This document shows positions 17,301-25,847 of a stretch of 64,000 nucleotides of DNA, piece by piece (the stretch's first letter is position 1; the number at the start of each line of letters is the position of its first letter). This DNA comes from Nocardia puris (lineage in GTDB: Bacteria; Actinomycetota; Actinomycetes; Mycobacteriales; Mycobacteriaceae): contig NZ_QNRE01000002.1 of the NCBI RefSeq assembly GCF_003315035.1, positions 248,001 through 312,000 of the forward strand, read 5' to 3'. A program made the translations under genes and the position numbers. The notes under the pieces are model-generated. The model had not been told where the DNA came from, did no database searches, and saw only the letters and a program-made list of their open reading frames with translations.

Positions 17301-17744
17301 CGCCCGTGGCGCGCCGTGACCACCGGGCGCGGCCAATTCCACCGTCCCGCTTGGCGTTCCACGCTCACCGCGCCCGACGCCCCGGCGGCCGTGGCGATCC
17401 TGCGCGAACTGGTGCGCCTGCGCGATCTCGGCCGCACCGAACCCCTCCCCGTCGCGCCGACGGCCACCGCCGCCTACGCCGATCGGCGCTTCCGCGGCGG
17501 CGGCATCGACGACGCGATCGCGGCGGCCGAGCACGAATTCGGCGGCGACACAGCGGGTGCCAACAAATTCGGCGACCACACCGACCGCCACCTCCGCTAC
17601 ATCTGGGGACCGGCACCGCGCCTGGACGACTTGCTCGCGGCCCCCGCACCCGACGGCGAACCGGGCGAGACCACCCGTTTCGGCGCCCTGGCCCGCCGCC
17701 TGTGGGCGCCGCTGCTGGCCGCCGAGAACCTGGGGCAGCCATGA
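14322..17744 (+). CDS. recC: Exodeoxyribonuclease V subunit gamma RecC, 1140 aa
   Basis: Chi-recognition and scaffold subunit of RecBCD, which resects double-strand ends. It starts MPLHIHRAERADALADAL and continues with the family-typical VPAKGIERWLTQHLS. It has helicase-like domains with degenerate motifs (no working Walker A), and the conserved LTVCTLVPMRSVPHRVVVLLGMDD and RDPLLGERDPRAEDRQLLLDA stretches that are diagnostic of RecC (around residues 665-725). The inactive nuclease-like fold forms the C-terminus. Length is close to E. coli RecC (1122 aa). Gene order recC-recB-recD matches Mycobacterium. The mRNA appears leaderless. Confidence 0.96.
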   Translation: MPLHIHRAERADALADALAALLAVPPPDPFAAEVVAVPAKGIERWLTQHLSAVLGVSGGGRDGIAANIRFPPPAALVAEVLAASSGVAAQDDPWAHERAVWALLRVVDAAAAEPWAAVLARHLGAGDPPRGEHRLGRRYATAAHLAGLFEGYGAQRPRLITEWASGADTDGAGHPIPGDLAWQPQLWRRLRGELDAPSPAERLDAACARLRAEPDLVELPQRLSLFGVTRLPTDQLAVLDALAATRDVHLWLAHPSPVMWSALSGARPAIARADDETAALVQHPLLSGLARDVRETQQRLASLTAVSTDEHIPSAANLAGPEWYSNASPAAAEDDSVEHANHPAPPDHSTLLSALQAGIRDDAWPPPAIPADDSVRVHVCHGPSRQVEVLRECLLGLFAADTALEPRDVLIMCPDVETYAPLVRAAFGARSGGESPQEATHPAHQLRVRLADRDRSVTNPLLAVIAVLLELADGRVTVTQVLDLAAAETVRRRCGFDEDAIERLREWAAESGARWGIGQRQRQAFGLADFGQNTLNGAVDRILLGVTADESAEDWLDLALPLDDVDSNDVDLAGRFAEFVDRLAVCLRDLRGPRPAHEWAAVLARALDLLTDVPDSQSWMRTEARREIAAATEHAGDTPLRLADVTVLLSSRLAARPTRANFRTGELTVCTLVPMRSVPHRVVVLLGMDDDVFPRTGGVDGDDVLARDPLLGERDPRAEDRQLLLDAVLAAREKLLIFHTGADPITGAHRPPAIPVAEVLDAVRAHVGAAGMREIVTRHPLQGFDRRNFLADNPFSFDEVALAGAVAAGAAPAPRPPFLAEPLPMPDQGDVALADLIAFAEHPVRGFLWQRLGLRVPDHEEDIADRLPIELDGLAKWELGERLLAARLTGADPAVLRAAEWRRGTLPPFALGAAVLDEVEHTVDRLVRASQPDYEGEARAVDIAIDLGGGRMLTGTVPEVRADTLVRTTFSRLAPKHRMAAWVSLLALAATEDRPWRAVTTGRGQFHRPAWRSTLTAPDAPAAVAILRELVRLRDLGRTEPLPVAPTATAAYADRRFRGGGIDDAIAAAEHEFGGDTAGANKFGDHTDRHLRYIWGPAPRLDDLLAAPAPDGEPGETTRFGALARRLWAPLLAAENLGQP

Positions 17745-17781
17745 GCCCCGGTCCTGTGCAGCGCGGAAAGGGTTGGGCCGC

Positions 17782-20700
17782 ATGACCGTCGACAACGCGC
17801 TCGCCTTCACCTCCGACACCGGCGACCGGTTCGACCCCTACGGTCCGCTGCCCACCGGGACCACGGTGCTCGAGGCGAGCGCGGGCACCGGCAAGACGCA
17901 CGCGATCGTCGGACTCGCCGTGCGCTACGTAGCCGAAGCCGGGGTCGGGATCGACGAACTGCTGCTCGTGACGTTCAGCCGCGCCGCGACCCAGGAACTG
18001 CGGGAACGGGCCCGCGACCGGTTCGTCGCGGTGGCGGCGGCGCTGGCCGATCCGGAGGCGGCGGCCGGGCACGCCGACGACCTCGTGCGGCACCTGGCGC
18101 GCGCCGAGGCGGACGAGGTGGGGCTGCGGCGGGCGCGCCTGGTGGCGGCGCTGGCCGATTTCGACGCGGGCACCATCGCCACCACGCACAGCTTCTGCCA
18201 GCGCATGCTGGACGAACTCGGCCTGGCCGGGGAGCACGATCCGGCGGCCCGGCTGGTGGAATCCGTGGACGAGGTGGTGCGCACCGTCGCCGACGATCTC
18301 TACCTGCGCCGCTACGCGCGGGGCGAACCGCCGTTCCGCACCAAGGACGCCCACGCGCTGGCGCTGGCCGCCGTGCAGGACCGCCACGCGCGCTTGGTCC
18401 CCGACGACGGCGGCGAAGCCGGCGAGCGCGTCGCCTTCGCCACCGCCGCGCGCGCCGAGACCGAGCGCCGCAAACGCCTCGTCGGTCTGCGCGATTTCGA
18501 CGACCTGCTCGTGCTGCTGCACGACGTCCTCGCCGATCCCGAGCACGGCCCGCGCGCCCGTGCCCGCATCCGCGAGCGCTACCGGGTGGCGCTGGTGGAC
18601 GAGTTCCAGGACACCGACCCGTTGCAGTGGAACATCCTGCGCCACGCCTTTCACGGCCACGCCACGTTGGTGCTGGTCGGCGACCCGAAACAGGCCATCT
18701 ACGCGTTCCGGGGCGCGGAGGTGCTCAGCTATCTCGACGCCGTCGCGCACGCCGACCGGCGCCGGGAACTCACGGTCAACTGGCGCAGCGACGCGGGACT
18801 GCTCGCCGCACTGGACCACGTGCAGGGTGGTGCGGCCCTGGGCCACCCGGAGATCACGGTCTATCCGGTCGCCGCGACACGCGGCTGGTCGCGGCTGTCG
18901 GGACCGGCCGACCTCACCACGCCGCTGCGCCTGCGGTGTCTGCCGCGCTCGGGGGCGGGCCCGCTCAACCGGTCGGGCTTCCCGACCGTCGGCAGGCAAC
19001 GCGCCAGGGTCGCCGACGATCTCGCCGCCGATATCGTGCGCGTCCTGGAATCCGATGTGCGCCTGGATGTCTCGTCGGCCAAGGCGGGCGCGGGGGAGTC
19101 GGTGCACCGTCCGGTCGATCCGGGCGACATCGCGGTGCTGGTGCGCACCCGCACCCAGATCGACGTCGTGCGGGCCGCGCTGGACCGCGCGGGCATCGCC
19201 TCGGTGCTGGCGGGCGGCGTGAGCGTCTTCGGGACTCCCGCCGCAACCGACTGGCTGTGGGTACTGCGCGCGCTGGAGCAGCCGCATCGCTCCGACCGCG
19301 TGCGGCTCGCCGCGTGCACCCCGATCCTGGGGCGGACGGCGGCCGAGATCGACAGTGGCGGCGCCGATCTCGTCGGCCGGGTCAGCGCCCAGCTGCGTGA
19401 CGCGGCCCGGTTGTTCGCGCGCGCGGGCTTCGCGGCCGTCTTCGAAAAGCTCTCCGCGGAAGCCGATCTCGCCCGCCGCCTGCTGTCGGTGGAGAACGGG
19501 GAGCGCGAACTCACCGATCTGCGCCACGTCGCGCAGCTGCTCGATCAGGTGGCGGCGGCCGAAGGGCTCGGGCTGACCGCGCTCACCCGCTGGCTCGGCG
19601 ACCAGATCCGGGACCCGGCGGCGGGCACGGCGGGCGACCGCTCGCGCCGGTTGGATCGCGACGCGGCGGCGGTGCAGATCGCCACCGTCCACGCCAGCAA
19701 GGGGCTCGAATTCCCGCTCGTCTACCTGCCTTTCGCGTGGGACAACGCGAAGAACCCGTATCCGGCGACCCTGCTGTTCCACGACGACGACGGCGCCCGC
19801 GTGCTCGACGTCGGCGGGCCGGAGGCGCCCGGCTACCAGCAGCGCAAGAACCGCTGCGAGGCAGAGGAGGCGGGGGAGGAGCTGCGCCTGCTCTACGTCG
19901 CGCTGACCCGCGCCATGTGCCAGGTGGTGGCGTGGTGGGCCCCGTCCGCGAGTACCCCGGCGGCGCCGTTGCACCGGATGATCTTCGGCAGGCGCGAGGG
20001 CGGGACGCAGGTGCCTGCCAGGGCGCAGGTTCCCGCCGACAAGGCCGTGGTCGACACCTTGACCACGTGGGCTTCGGGTGCGGCGGAAGCGATTTCGGTG
20101 ACGGCGGTGAGTGCGGCCGACGACGTGCGGGCGAAGCGGGCACGCCCCGAACCGTTCGGCGGTGCGCTGGCGGCCGCGCGATTCGACCGCGTGCTGGACC
20201 ACCAGTGGCGGCGCACCTCCTACTCGGCGCTCACGGCGGGCGCGCACGAGATGCCCACGGAGACAGAGCCGGAGGACGAACGCGGGCCCGGCGACGAACC
20301 CGCCGCTCCGCCGGTGGACACGGCCGACCCTGTCGAAGCCGCCGCGCCGTCGCTCATGAACGGCCTGCCCTACGGCGCGGAGTTCGGCACCCTCGTGCAC
20401 GGGGTGCTGGAGCGCATCGACACCGACGCGGCCGATCTCGAGACCGAGGTGCACACGCGCTGCCGCGAGGCCGTCGAGGAGGTCATGTCCGAGATGGACC
20501 CGGCCGTGCTGGGCGTCGCGCTGCTCGCGGTGCTGCGGACACCGCTCGGGTTCGGCGCGCTGGCCGATATCGCCACTCGGGATCGCCTGTGCGAGCTGGA
20601 ATTCGAGCTGCCGCTCGCGGGCGGTGACACACCCTCCGGTCGCGCGGCGACGCTGCGGGCCATCGCGGAGCTGGTGCGCGCCCACCTGCCCGCCACCGAC

Positions 20701-21138
20701 GACCTAGCGCCCTACGCCGACCAGCTGGCCGCCCTCGACGACGTGCATCTACGCGGCTACCTGACCGGCAGCATCGACGCCGTCCTGCGCGTCACCGATC
20801 CCAGGGGGACACCGCGTTTCGTGGTGGTGGACTACAAGACCAACAGCCTCGGCACCGGCGAACTCACCGTCGAGCACTACACCCGCGACCGCATGACCGC
20901 CGAGATGATGCGCTCTCATTATCCGCTCCAAGCCCTGCTCTATTCGGTGGCCCTGCACCGCTACCTGCGCTGGCGGCTGCCCGGGTACGACCCCGCCCGG
21001 CACCTCGGCGGCTGCCGCTACCTGTTCGTACGCGGCATGATCGGGCCCGGAACTCCCTCGGGGCGAGGGGTTTTCGACTGGCAGCCGCCGGCGGGGCTCG
21101 TGGTCGCCCTGTCGGACCTGCTGGCGGGTGAAGTGTGA
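17782..21138 (+). CDS. recB: Exodeoxyribonuclease V subunit beta RecB, 1118 aa
   Basis: UvrD-type 3'-5' helicase and nuclease subunit. Walker A is EASAGTGKTHA (about residues 31-41). Motif II is VALVDEFQDTDPLQW (about 271-285), followed by VGDPKQAIYAFRGAE (motif III) and the HASKGLEFPLVYLPF stretch (motif V). The C-terminal nuclease centre is VVVDYKTNS (about 1014-1022) with the expected Asp and Lys. All motifs are intact. It begins 37 bases after recC and overlaps the recD start, so the three subunits are made together. Confidence 0.97.
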   Translation: MTVDNALAFTSDTGDRFDPYGPLPTGTTVLEASAGTGKTHAIVGLAVRYVAEAGVGIDELLLVTFSRAATQELRERARDRFVAVAAALADPEAAAGHADDLVRHLARAEADEVGLRRARLVAALADFDAGTIATTHSFCQRMLDELGLAGEHDPAARLVESVDEVVRTVADDLYLRRYARGEPPFRTKDAHALALAAVQDRHARLVPDDGGEAGERVAFATAARAETERRKRLVGLRDFDDLLVLLHDVLADPEHGPRARARIRERYRVALVDEFQDTDPLQWNILRHAFHGHATLVLVGDPKQAIYAFRGAEVLSYLDAVAHADRRRELTVNWRSDAGLLAALDHVQGGAALGHPEITVYPVAATRGWSRLSGPADLTTPLRLRCLPRSGAGPLNRSGFPTVGRQRARVADDLAADIVRVLESDVRLDVSSAKAGAGESVHRPVDPGDIAVLVRTRTQIDVVRAALDRAGIASVLAGGVSVFGTPAATDWLWVLRALEQPHRSDRVRLAACTPILGRTAAEIDSGGADLVGRVSAQLRDAARLFARAGFAAVFEKLSAEADLARRLLSVENGERELTDLRHVAQLLDQVAAAEGLGLTALTRWLGDQIRDPAAGTAGDRSRRLDRDAAAVQIATVHASKGLEFPLVYLPFAWDNAKNPYPATLLFHDDDGARVLDVGGPEAPGYQQRKNRCEAEEAGEELRLLYVALTRAMCQVVAWWAPSASTPAAPLHRMIFGRREGGTQVPARAQVPADKAVVDTLTTWASGAAEAISVTAVSAADDVRAKRARPEPFGGALAAARFDRVLDHQWRRTSYSALTAGAHEMPTETEPEDERGPGDEPAAPPVDTADPVEAAAPSLMNGLPYGAEFGTLVHGVLERIDTDAADLETEVHTRCREAVEEVMSEMDPAVLGVALLAVLRTPLGFGALADIATRDRLCELEFELPLAGGDTPSGRAATLRAIAELVRAHLPATDDLAPYADQLAALDDVHLRGYLTGSIDAVLRVTDPRGTPRFVVVDYKTNSLGTGELTVEHYTRDRMTAEMMRSHYPLQALLYSVALHRYLRWRLPGYDPARHLGGCRYLFVRGMIGPGTPSGRGVFDWQPPAGLVVALSDLLAGEV

Positions 21139-23030
21139 TGACCTCGATCCAAGTGGCGCAGCGGGGAACCGGGTTGCTGCGCACCTTCAACGAAGCCGGT
21201 GTGCTGAGCGCCGCCGACGTGCACGTGGCCCTGCGGCTGGGGCGGCTCGGGCGGGAGGAGTCCGAGGACGTGCTGTTCGCGGCGGCGCTGGCGGTGCGCG
21301 CGGTGCGGTCGGGCTCGGTGTGCCTGGAGCTGTTCCGGATGCGCGAGATCGGCATCGACGCCGACGAGGACTGGGACGCGGGCGAGGGCATCGATCCGGC
21401 GACCCTGCCGTGGCCCGAGATCCACTCCGTGGTGGCGGCGCTGCGGGTGAGCCCGCTGGTGTGCGGCGGACCAGCCGGACCGCTGCGCCCGCTGCGGCTG
21501 GTCGACCCGCCCGACGGCGACGACGGCGGCCCGCTGCTCTACCTCGACCGCTACTACCAGCAGGAACAGACCATTCGGCGGGTGCTCACCGACCGCGCGC
21601 AGCACCACCCGAAGGTGAACGCGCAGGTGGTGCGCACCGAACTGGACCGCCTCTTCGACAACCCGCTGGGCGCGGGCCCCGACCGTCAGCGTCTGGCGGC
21701 TGCGCTGGCCGCGACGCATTGGACGACCGTCGTCGCCGGCGGCCCCGGCACGGGCAAGACCCACACCATCGCCCGCATCATCGCCCTGCTCGAGGCGCAC
21801 CGCCGCGCGGACCCGAAGGCCGCCGCGCTGCGCATCGCGCTGGCCGCGCCCACCGGCAAGGCCGCCGCCCGGCTCCAGGAGGCCGTGCGCGAACAGGCCG
21901 CCGCGCTCGGGTTGCCCGACCTCACCGCCGCGACTCTGCACCGCCTGCTCGGCTGGCAGCGGGGGCGCGGCACGCGGTTCCGCCACCACGAATTCAACCG
22001 GTTGCCCTACGACGTGATCGTCGTGGACGAGACTTCCATGGTCTCGCTCACGATGATGAGCAGCCTGCTCGCCGCACTGCGCCCCGACACCCGCCTGGTG
22101 CTGGTCGGCGACCCGGACCAGCTCGCGTCCGTCGACGCGGGCGCGGTGCTCGCCGACCTGGTGGCCGGCCCCGTGGCGAGCACCCCCAACCCCGTGCTGG
22201 ACGACATCCTCGGCCCCGAATTCGCCGAGACGGGCGTGAACGCGCTCACGCCGCTGGAGCGAAAGCGCTTGCGGGGCGGCATCGTCCGGCTCACCCGGGG
22301 CCGCCGTTTCGGTGGCCGGATCGCCGATCTCGCCGTCGCGGTCCGCGCGGGCGACGCCGAGGCGGCGCTGGACCTGTTGCGCGCGGGCGGGCCGGAACTG
22401 TCCCTGTGCGCGCCCGAGGACAACGCCGCCGTCCGCGTCGACGTGGTGCGCGCGGCCCTGGCGGTGACCGAGGCGGCGGAGGCGGGCGAGGCGGCCCGCG
22501 CGCTCACCGCGCTGGAATCGCATCGCCTGCTCTGCGCCCACCGCCAGGGCCCGTTCGGCGTGGAGCGCTGGGACCGCATGGCGGCGGAGTGGGCGGCCGC
22601 CGGGGGAGCGGGGCCCGAGAGTTACTCCGCCCCTTGGTATCCCGGCCAACCCCTGCTCGTCACCGCGAACGATCACGAGGCGCGGATCTACAACGGCGAC
22701 ACCGGCGTGATCGTCCGCCAGGAGGACGGTTCATTGCGCGCCGCACTCCAGCGCGGCAGCGAACCGTATCTCGTGCATCCGACCCAATTCCCCGCCGTGG
22801 TCACGGTTTTCGCGATGACCATCCACCGCAGCCAGGGCAGCCAGTACGACACGGTGTCGGTGGTCCTGCCCGAACCCGAATCCACGCTGCTCACCAGGGA
22901 ACTGCTCTACACCGCGATCACCAGGGCGCGCGGCCACGTCCGCATCATCGGCACCGACGAATCCATCCGCGCCGCCATCTCCCGCCGCGTCCTGCGCGCC
23001 AGCGGATTGTCCCGCGGCGCGCACCGGTGA
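21138..23030 (+). CDS. recD: Exodeoxyribonuclease V subunit alpha RecD, 630 aa
   Basis: SF1B 5'-3' helicase subunit. Walker A is VAGGPGTGKTHTIARI (about residues 198-213). Motif Ia is LAAPTGKAAARLQEA, motif II is VIVVDETSMVSLTMM, and motif III is LVLVGDPDQLASVDAGAVL. The C-terminal UvrD_C_2 motif reads AMTIHRSQGSQYDTVSVVLP, then LLYTAITRARGHV. The ATG overlaps the recB stop (GTGATG; a GTG three bases earlier is possible). The protein is complete, a little longer than mycobacterial RecD. A convergent small gene starts its 3' end three bases beyond the stop. Confidence 0.97.
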   Translation: MTSIQVAQRGTGLLRTFNEAGVLSAADVHVALRLGRLGREESEDVLFAAALAVRAVRSGSVCLELFRMREIGIDADEDWDAGEGIDPATLPWPEIHSVVAALRVSPLVCGGPAGPLRPLRLVDPPDGDDGGPLLYLDRYYQQEQTIRRVLTDRAQHHPKVNAQVVRTELDRLFDNPLGAGPDRQRLAAALAATHWTTVVAGGPGTGKTHTIARIIALLEAHRRADPKAAALRIALAAPTGKAAARLQEAVREQAAALGLPDLTAATLHRLLGWQRGRGTRFRHHEFNRLPYDVIVVDETSMVSLTMMSSLLAALRPDTRLVLVGDPDQLASVDAGAVLADLVAGPVASTPNPVLDDILGPEFAETGVNALTPLERKRLRGGIVRLTRGRRFGGRIADLAVAVRAGDAEAALDLLRAGGPELSLCAPEDNAAVRVDVVRAALAVTEAAEAGEAARALTALESHRLLCAHRQGPFGVERWDRMAAEWAAAGGAGPESYSAPWYPGQPLLVTANDHEARIYNGDTGVIVRQEDGSLRAALQRGSEPYLVHPTQFPAVVTVFAMTIHRSQGSQYDTVSVVLPEPESTLLTRELLYTAITRARGHVRIIGTDESIRAAISRRVLRASGLSRGAHR

Positions 23031-23033
23031 GGC

Positions 23034-23255
23034 TCAGTGGCAGTACGGGTGGGGCGGCTGGGTGATGATGATCCTGGCCCAGCACGCGAGCAGGTCGAAG
23101 ATCAGTTCGGCTTGCTGAGCCGATCCGCTGAACGATCCGGAGGCCGGGGTCGGGGCGACCGGGCCCGCGGGCGAGGCCGCCGCCGGTGCGGCTACGAGGG
23201 CGGTCGCGGTGAGGCAGACGACGGCGGCGCGTCGCGCCCGGGTGGAGATGTTCAT
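23034..23255 (-). CDS. Small secreted protein, 73 aa
   Basis: The N-terminus MNISTRARRAAVVCLTATAL is a signal peptide that ends in an AAA/ASPA cleavage area near residue 30. The mature part is a short Pro/Ser-rich linker and an amphipathic stretch with one Cys (LIFDLLACWARIIITQ), ending PPHPYCH. A GAAAGG ribosome site precedes the ATG. Not recognised; small exported proteins of this type are typical of Nocardia. It may carry one disulfide between its two mature Cys. Confidence 0.72.
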   Translation of the reverse strand: MNISTRARRAAVVCLTATALVAAPAAASPAGPVAPTPASGSFSGSAQQAELIFDLLACWARIIITQPPHPYCH

Positions 23256-23397
23256 GGGCGTACCTTTCTCTCGCCCCACATCGTTTCGGTGCCGCGCCGC
23301 AGCGGGCAAGCCCAGGAAGCACAGGGTTGCGCGGGCCGAATCGGGATGCTCGCCAAGGGTTTTCGTGCTGTTCTCGGTGAGAGGACACAATCGTGCG

Positions 23398-24279
23398 TCA
23401 GCGCAGTCCGAAGTACCCGGCGGCGTTGTCGTAGGTGACGGCGCGCAACCAGTCGTCGCCGAGATCGAGGCGTTCCAGGGCCTCGATGGCGTGGCCGTAG
23501 GTGTAGGGGATGTTGGGGAAGTCGCTGCCGAACAGGATCTTGTCGCCCAGGTCGCGCACGCGCGGGCACTCGTGTTTCGGGAAGGGCGCGTCCGCCTCGC
23601 TGAAGTCGGTCCACACCATCGTGGTGTCGAGCACGACGCCCTCGTACTTCTCGGCGAGGTCGAGGAACTGCGAATACTCGGGGGTGCCCATGTGGGCGAT
23701 GATCACGCGCAGGCGCGGAAACCGTCGCAGCACTTCGTCCATGGGGCCGGGGCCGGTGAAACGGCCGGTGGCGGGCCCGGATCCGCAGTGGATGAGCACG
23801 GGCACGCCCGCGTCCTCGAGCAGGCCCCACACCGGATCGAGCAGCGGGTCGCCGGGCGGAAAGTCACCGACTTGGATGTGCACCTTGAACACTCGCGCTC
23901 CCGCCGCCACCGCGTCGGCCACGTAGCCGGGGGCCTCCGGTTCCGGGTAGAAGGTGGCTGTGTGCAGGCAATCCGGTGTGCGGGCGGCGAACTCGGCGGT
24001 CCACTCGTTCAGCCACGCCCCCATCCCCGGCTTGTGCGGGTAGACGAGGGAGGTGAACGCGCGAACCCCGAAGTCGCGCAACGTCTCGAGCCGGACCTGC
24101 TCGTCCGCACGGTAGGTGATCGGCCACTCCCGTCCGACCAGCGGCCCGGCCGAGTCGAAGTACGCCCACACCTTGCGCAGCACCTGGTGCGGCATGAAGT
24201 GGGTGTGCACGTCGATGATTCCGGGCAGTCCCAGGCGGGTGCGGAACTCCGTGAGATAGGCGTTGTCGTCGTCGATCAA
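23398..24279 (-). CDS. Amidohydrolase-2 family metal hydrolase, 293 aa
   Basis: TIM-barrel hydrolase or decarboxylase of the amidohydrolase-2 family (ACMSD/uronate-like). The metal ligands are seen as DVHTHF (H-x-H, about residues 24-29), a Lys or His site in VFKVHIQVGD, LIHCGSG, VIIAHMG and a terminal FGSDFPNIPY, where the Asp is catalytic. The substrate is unknown. It sits 22 bases after the nucleoside hydrolase gene on the same strand, suggesting one operon for breakdown of a nucleoside or heterocycle. Confidence 0.88.
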   Translation of the reverse strand: MIDDDNAYLTEFRTRLGLPGIIDVHTHFMPHQVLRKVWAYFDSAGPLVGREWPITYRADEQVRLETLRDFGVRAFTSLVYPHKPGMGAWLNEWTAEFAARTPDCLHTATFYPEPEAPGYVADAVAAGARVFKVHIQVGDFPPGDPLLDPVWGLLEDAGVPVLIHCGSGPATGRFTGPGPMDEVLRRFPRLRVIIAHMGTPEYSQFLDLAEKYEGVVLDTTMVWTDFSEADAPFPKHECPRVRDLGDKILFGSDFPNIPYTYGHAIEALERLDLGDDWLRAVTYDNAAGYFGLR

Positions 24280-24301
24280 CGGCGGCTCCTGTCCTCGGCC
24301 G

Positions 24302-25351
24302 TCACGTCGCGGGCGCGGGTGACGGGTAGCGGGCGGCGGCGAAATCGGCCACCCGCGCGATCAACCGGTCGAAGAACAGGGCGGGATCGGTGCCGATCAC
24401 GATGTCCGCGTTGGGTTCCCGGCCCCACATGCCCGCCCAGTCGGCGACCGTGGTGGCGCGGGTGAGGGTGCCGGTGAGTTCCACGTCCACCGTCGCGGGC
24501 CGGGTGCGGGCCAGCGTGGGATCCAGCGCCACCGCCGCCGCGAACGGGTCGTGCATGTGCGCGAGGAAACCCTGGTCGTAGTCCTGATGGAACTCGAAGT
24601 AGAAGCGCACCGCGTCGGACAGGTGCCGCACGATCGGATTCGAGGCCGTCGAACGCTTCCCGCGCGGATCGTCGGCGGCGACCGCCTCGGCGGGCACGCT
24701 GCCCGCCCGGTCGGCGAGCAGCGCCAAGTGGCCGGGGCGCATCTCGATCGTCTCGGTGATGTCGAGTGCGCACACCAGCGGCCTGCGGTCGGGCGGGGCG
24801 GCGGAGAACGCGTCGAACACCTCCTTGGCGGCCTCGGGGTCGACGTGCACGTTCCACTCGTTGGTGGGTGTGGTGTTGCCGGGGTGGTTGAACGCGCCAC
24901 CCATGATCACCAGGCGGCGCAGTAGACGCGGCAGCGCGGGTTCCGCGCGCAGCGCCAGCGCGAGATTGGTGAGGGGACCGGTGCAGAGTCCGACGATCTC
25001 ACCGGGATGCTCCCGCGCGAGATCCACCCACAGGCGGGCGGCCGTGCGCGGGGAGAGCGCCCGCGCCGAGACGGGCAGCTCCGCGTAGCCGATGCCCTGC
25101 GGCCCGTGCGTGTCCTCGGTGGTGCGCAGCGGGATCGCCAACGGTTGCGCCGCCCCCAGCGCCACTTCGATCTCCGGCACCCGGCACACGTCCAGCCACG
25201 CGAGATTGTTCGCCGCGACCTGCGCCGCCCCCACATTCCCCGCCGTCGCCGCGATCCCCAGGATCTCGGCCTCCGGCGAGGCGAGCAGATACAGCAGCGC
25301 CAGCGAATCGTCGATCCCGGTATCGACATCCACGATCATCTTCTGCCGCAC
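24302..25351 (-). CDS. Inosine/uridine-preferring nucleoside hydrolase, 349 aa
   Basis: Cleaves the N-glycosidic bond of ribonucleosides. The family signature DVDTGIDDSLALLYLL near the N-terminus supplies the calcium-binding Asp cluster. GICTGPLTNLA-type sequence is present (LCTGPLTNLALAL), as is MGGAFNHPGNTTPTNEWNVHVDPEAA, in which NEWN supplies substrate contacts. DPFAAAVAL near the C-terminus gives the last Asp. All catalytic residues appear intact. First gene of a two-gene operon with the amidohydrolase, probably for nucleoside salvage. Confidence 0.93.
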   Translation of the reverse strand: MRQKMIVDVDTGIDDSLALLYLLASPEAEILGIAATAGNVGAAQVAANNLAWLDVCRVPEIEVALGAAQPLAIPLRTTEDTHGPQGIGYAELPVSARALSPRTAARLWVDLAREHPGEIVGLCTGPLTNLALALRAEPALPRLLRRLVIMGGAFNHPGNTTPTNEWNVHVDPEAAKEVFDAFSAAPPDRRPLVCALDITETIEMRPGHLALLADRAGSVPAEAVAADDPRGKRSTASNPIVRHLSDAVRFYFEFHQDYDQGFLAHMHDPFAAAVALDPTLARTRPATVDVELTGTLTRATTVADWAGMWGREPNADIVIGTDPALFFDRLIARVADFAAARYPSPAPAT

Positions 25352-25847
25352 GCCCCGAGCCTAGCGACCACCCGGCATCCATTCTCGGCCCGGTGGCCCC
25401 TCAGGCGGAGCGCGCCCGGCCCACGGTGATCGGATAGGCGCTGCCGAGGATCAGCGCGCAGCCGAGCGCTTGCCCAGCCGAGGGTGTGGACCGCCGCGCC
25501 GAGCGCGAGCGCGCCGACGGGCGTCAGCAGCAGCGCCGAGCCCACCTCGACCCGGAGCAGGGGGAAGCGTGAAGACGCAGCGGAAGAACGACGCCGTGCC
25601 CGGGGAGCGCCACGAACAGACCCGACGCGGACAGCCCAAGCGCGCCCGCCGCCATTGCCGCGGCGGGCCGTCGGCAATCGCGCGGCGTCCGATCGCCGGT
25701 CCATTCGGCCGGTCATCTGCCCGATCGGAGAATCGCGCCGGCGGGCCGCGCATCCCCTTCGCGGCCGGCTGACCGCATCCGATGCGGCAGTGCATCGGAT
25801 GTCATACGGAGGTCGAATCATCCTCCAGCACTGTGGAATCCACCCAC
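25352..25847. other. Gene-free stretch with transporter remnant
   Basis: Apart from the broken EamA-like remnant at 25401-25690, nothing is seen here. The long open frames on both strands are composition artefacts. Confidence 0.5.
25401..25690 (-). pseudogene. Remnant of an EamA/DMT-type transporter
   Basis: Reading leftward, membrane-protein-like pieces appear in three different frames in the right order: MAAGALGLSASGLFVALPGH, then EVGSALLLTPVGALALGAAV, then ALGCALILGSAYPITVGRARSA followed by a stop at 25401. Together they look like the end of an EamA/RhtA transporter broken by at least two frameshifts, with the front lost. It follows the MFS gene at 25848 on the same strand. Sequencing error cannot be excluded, but several breaks make decay more likely. 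Confidence 0.55.
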
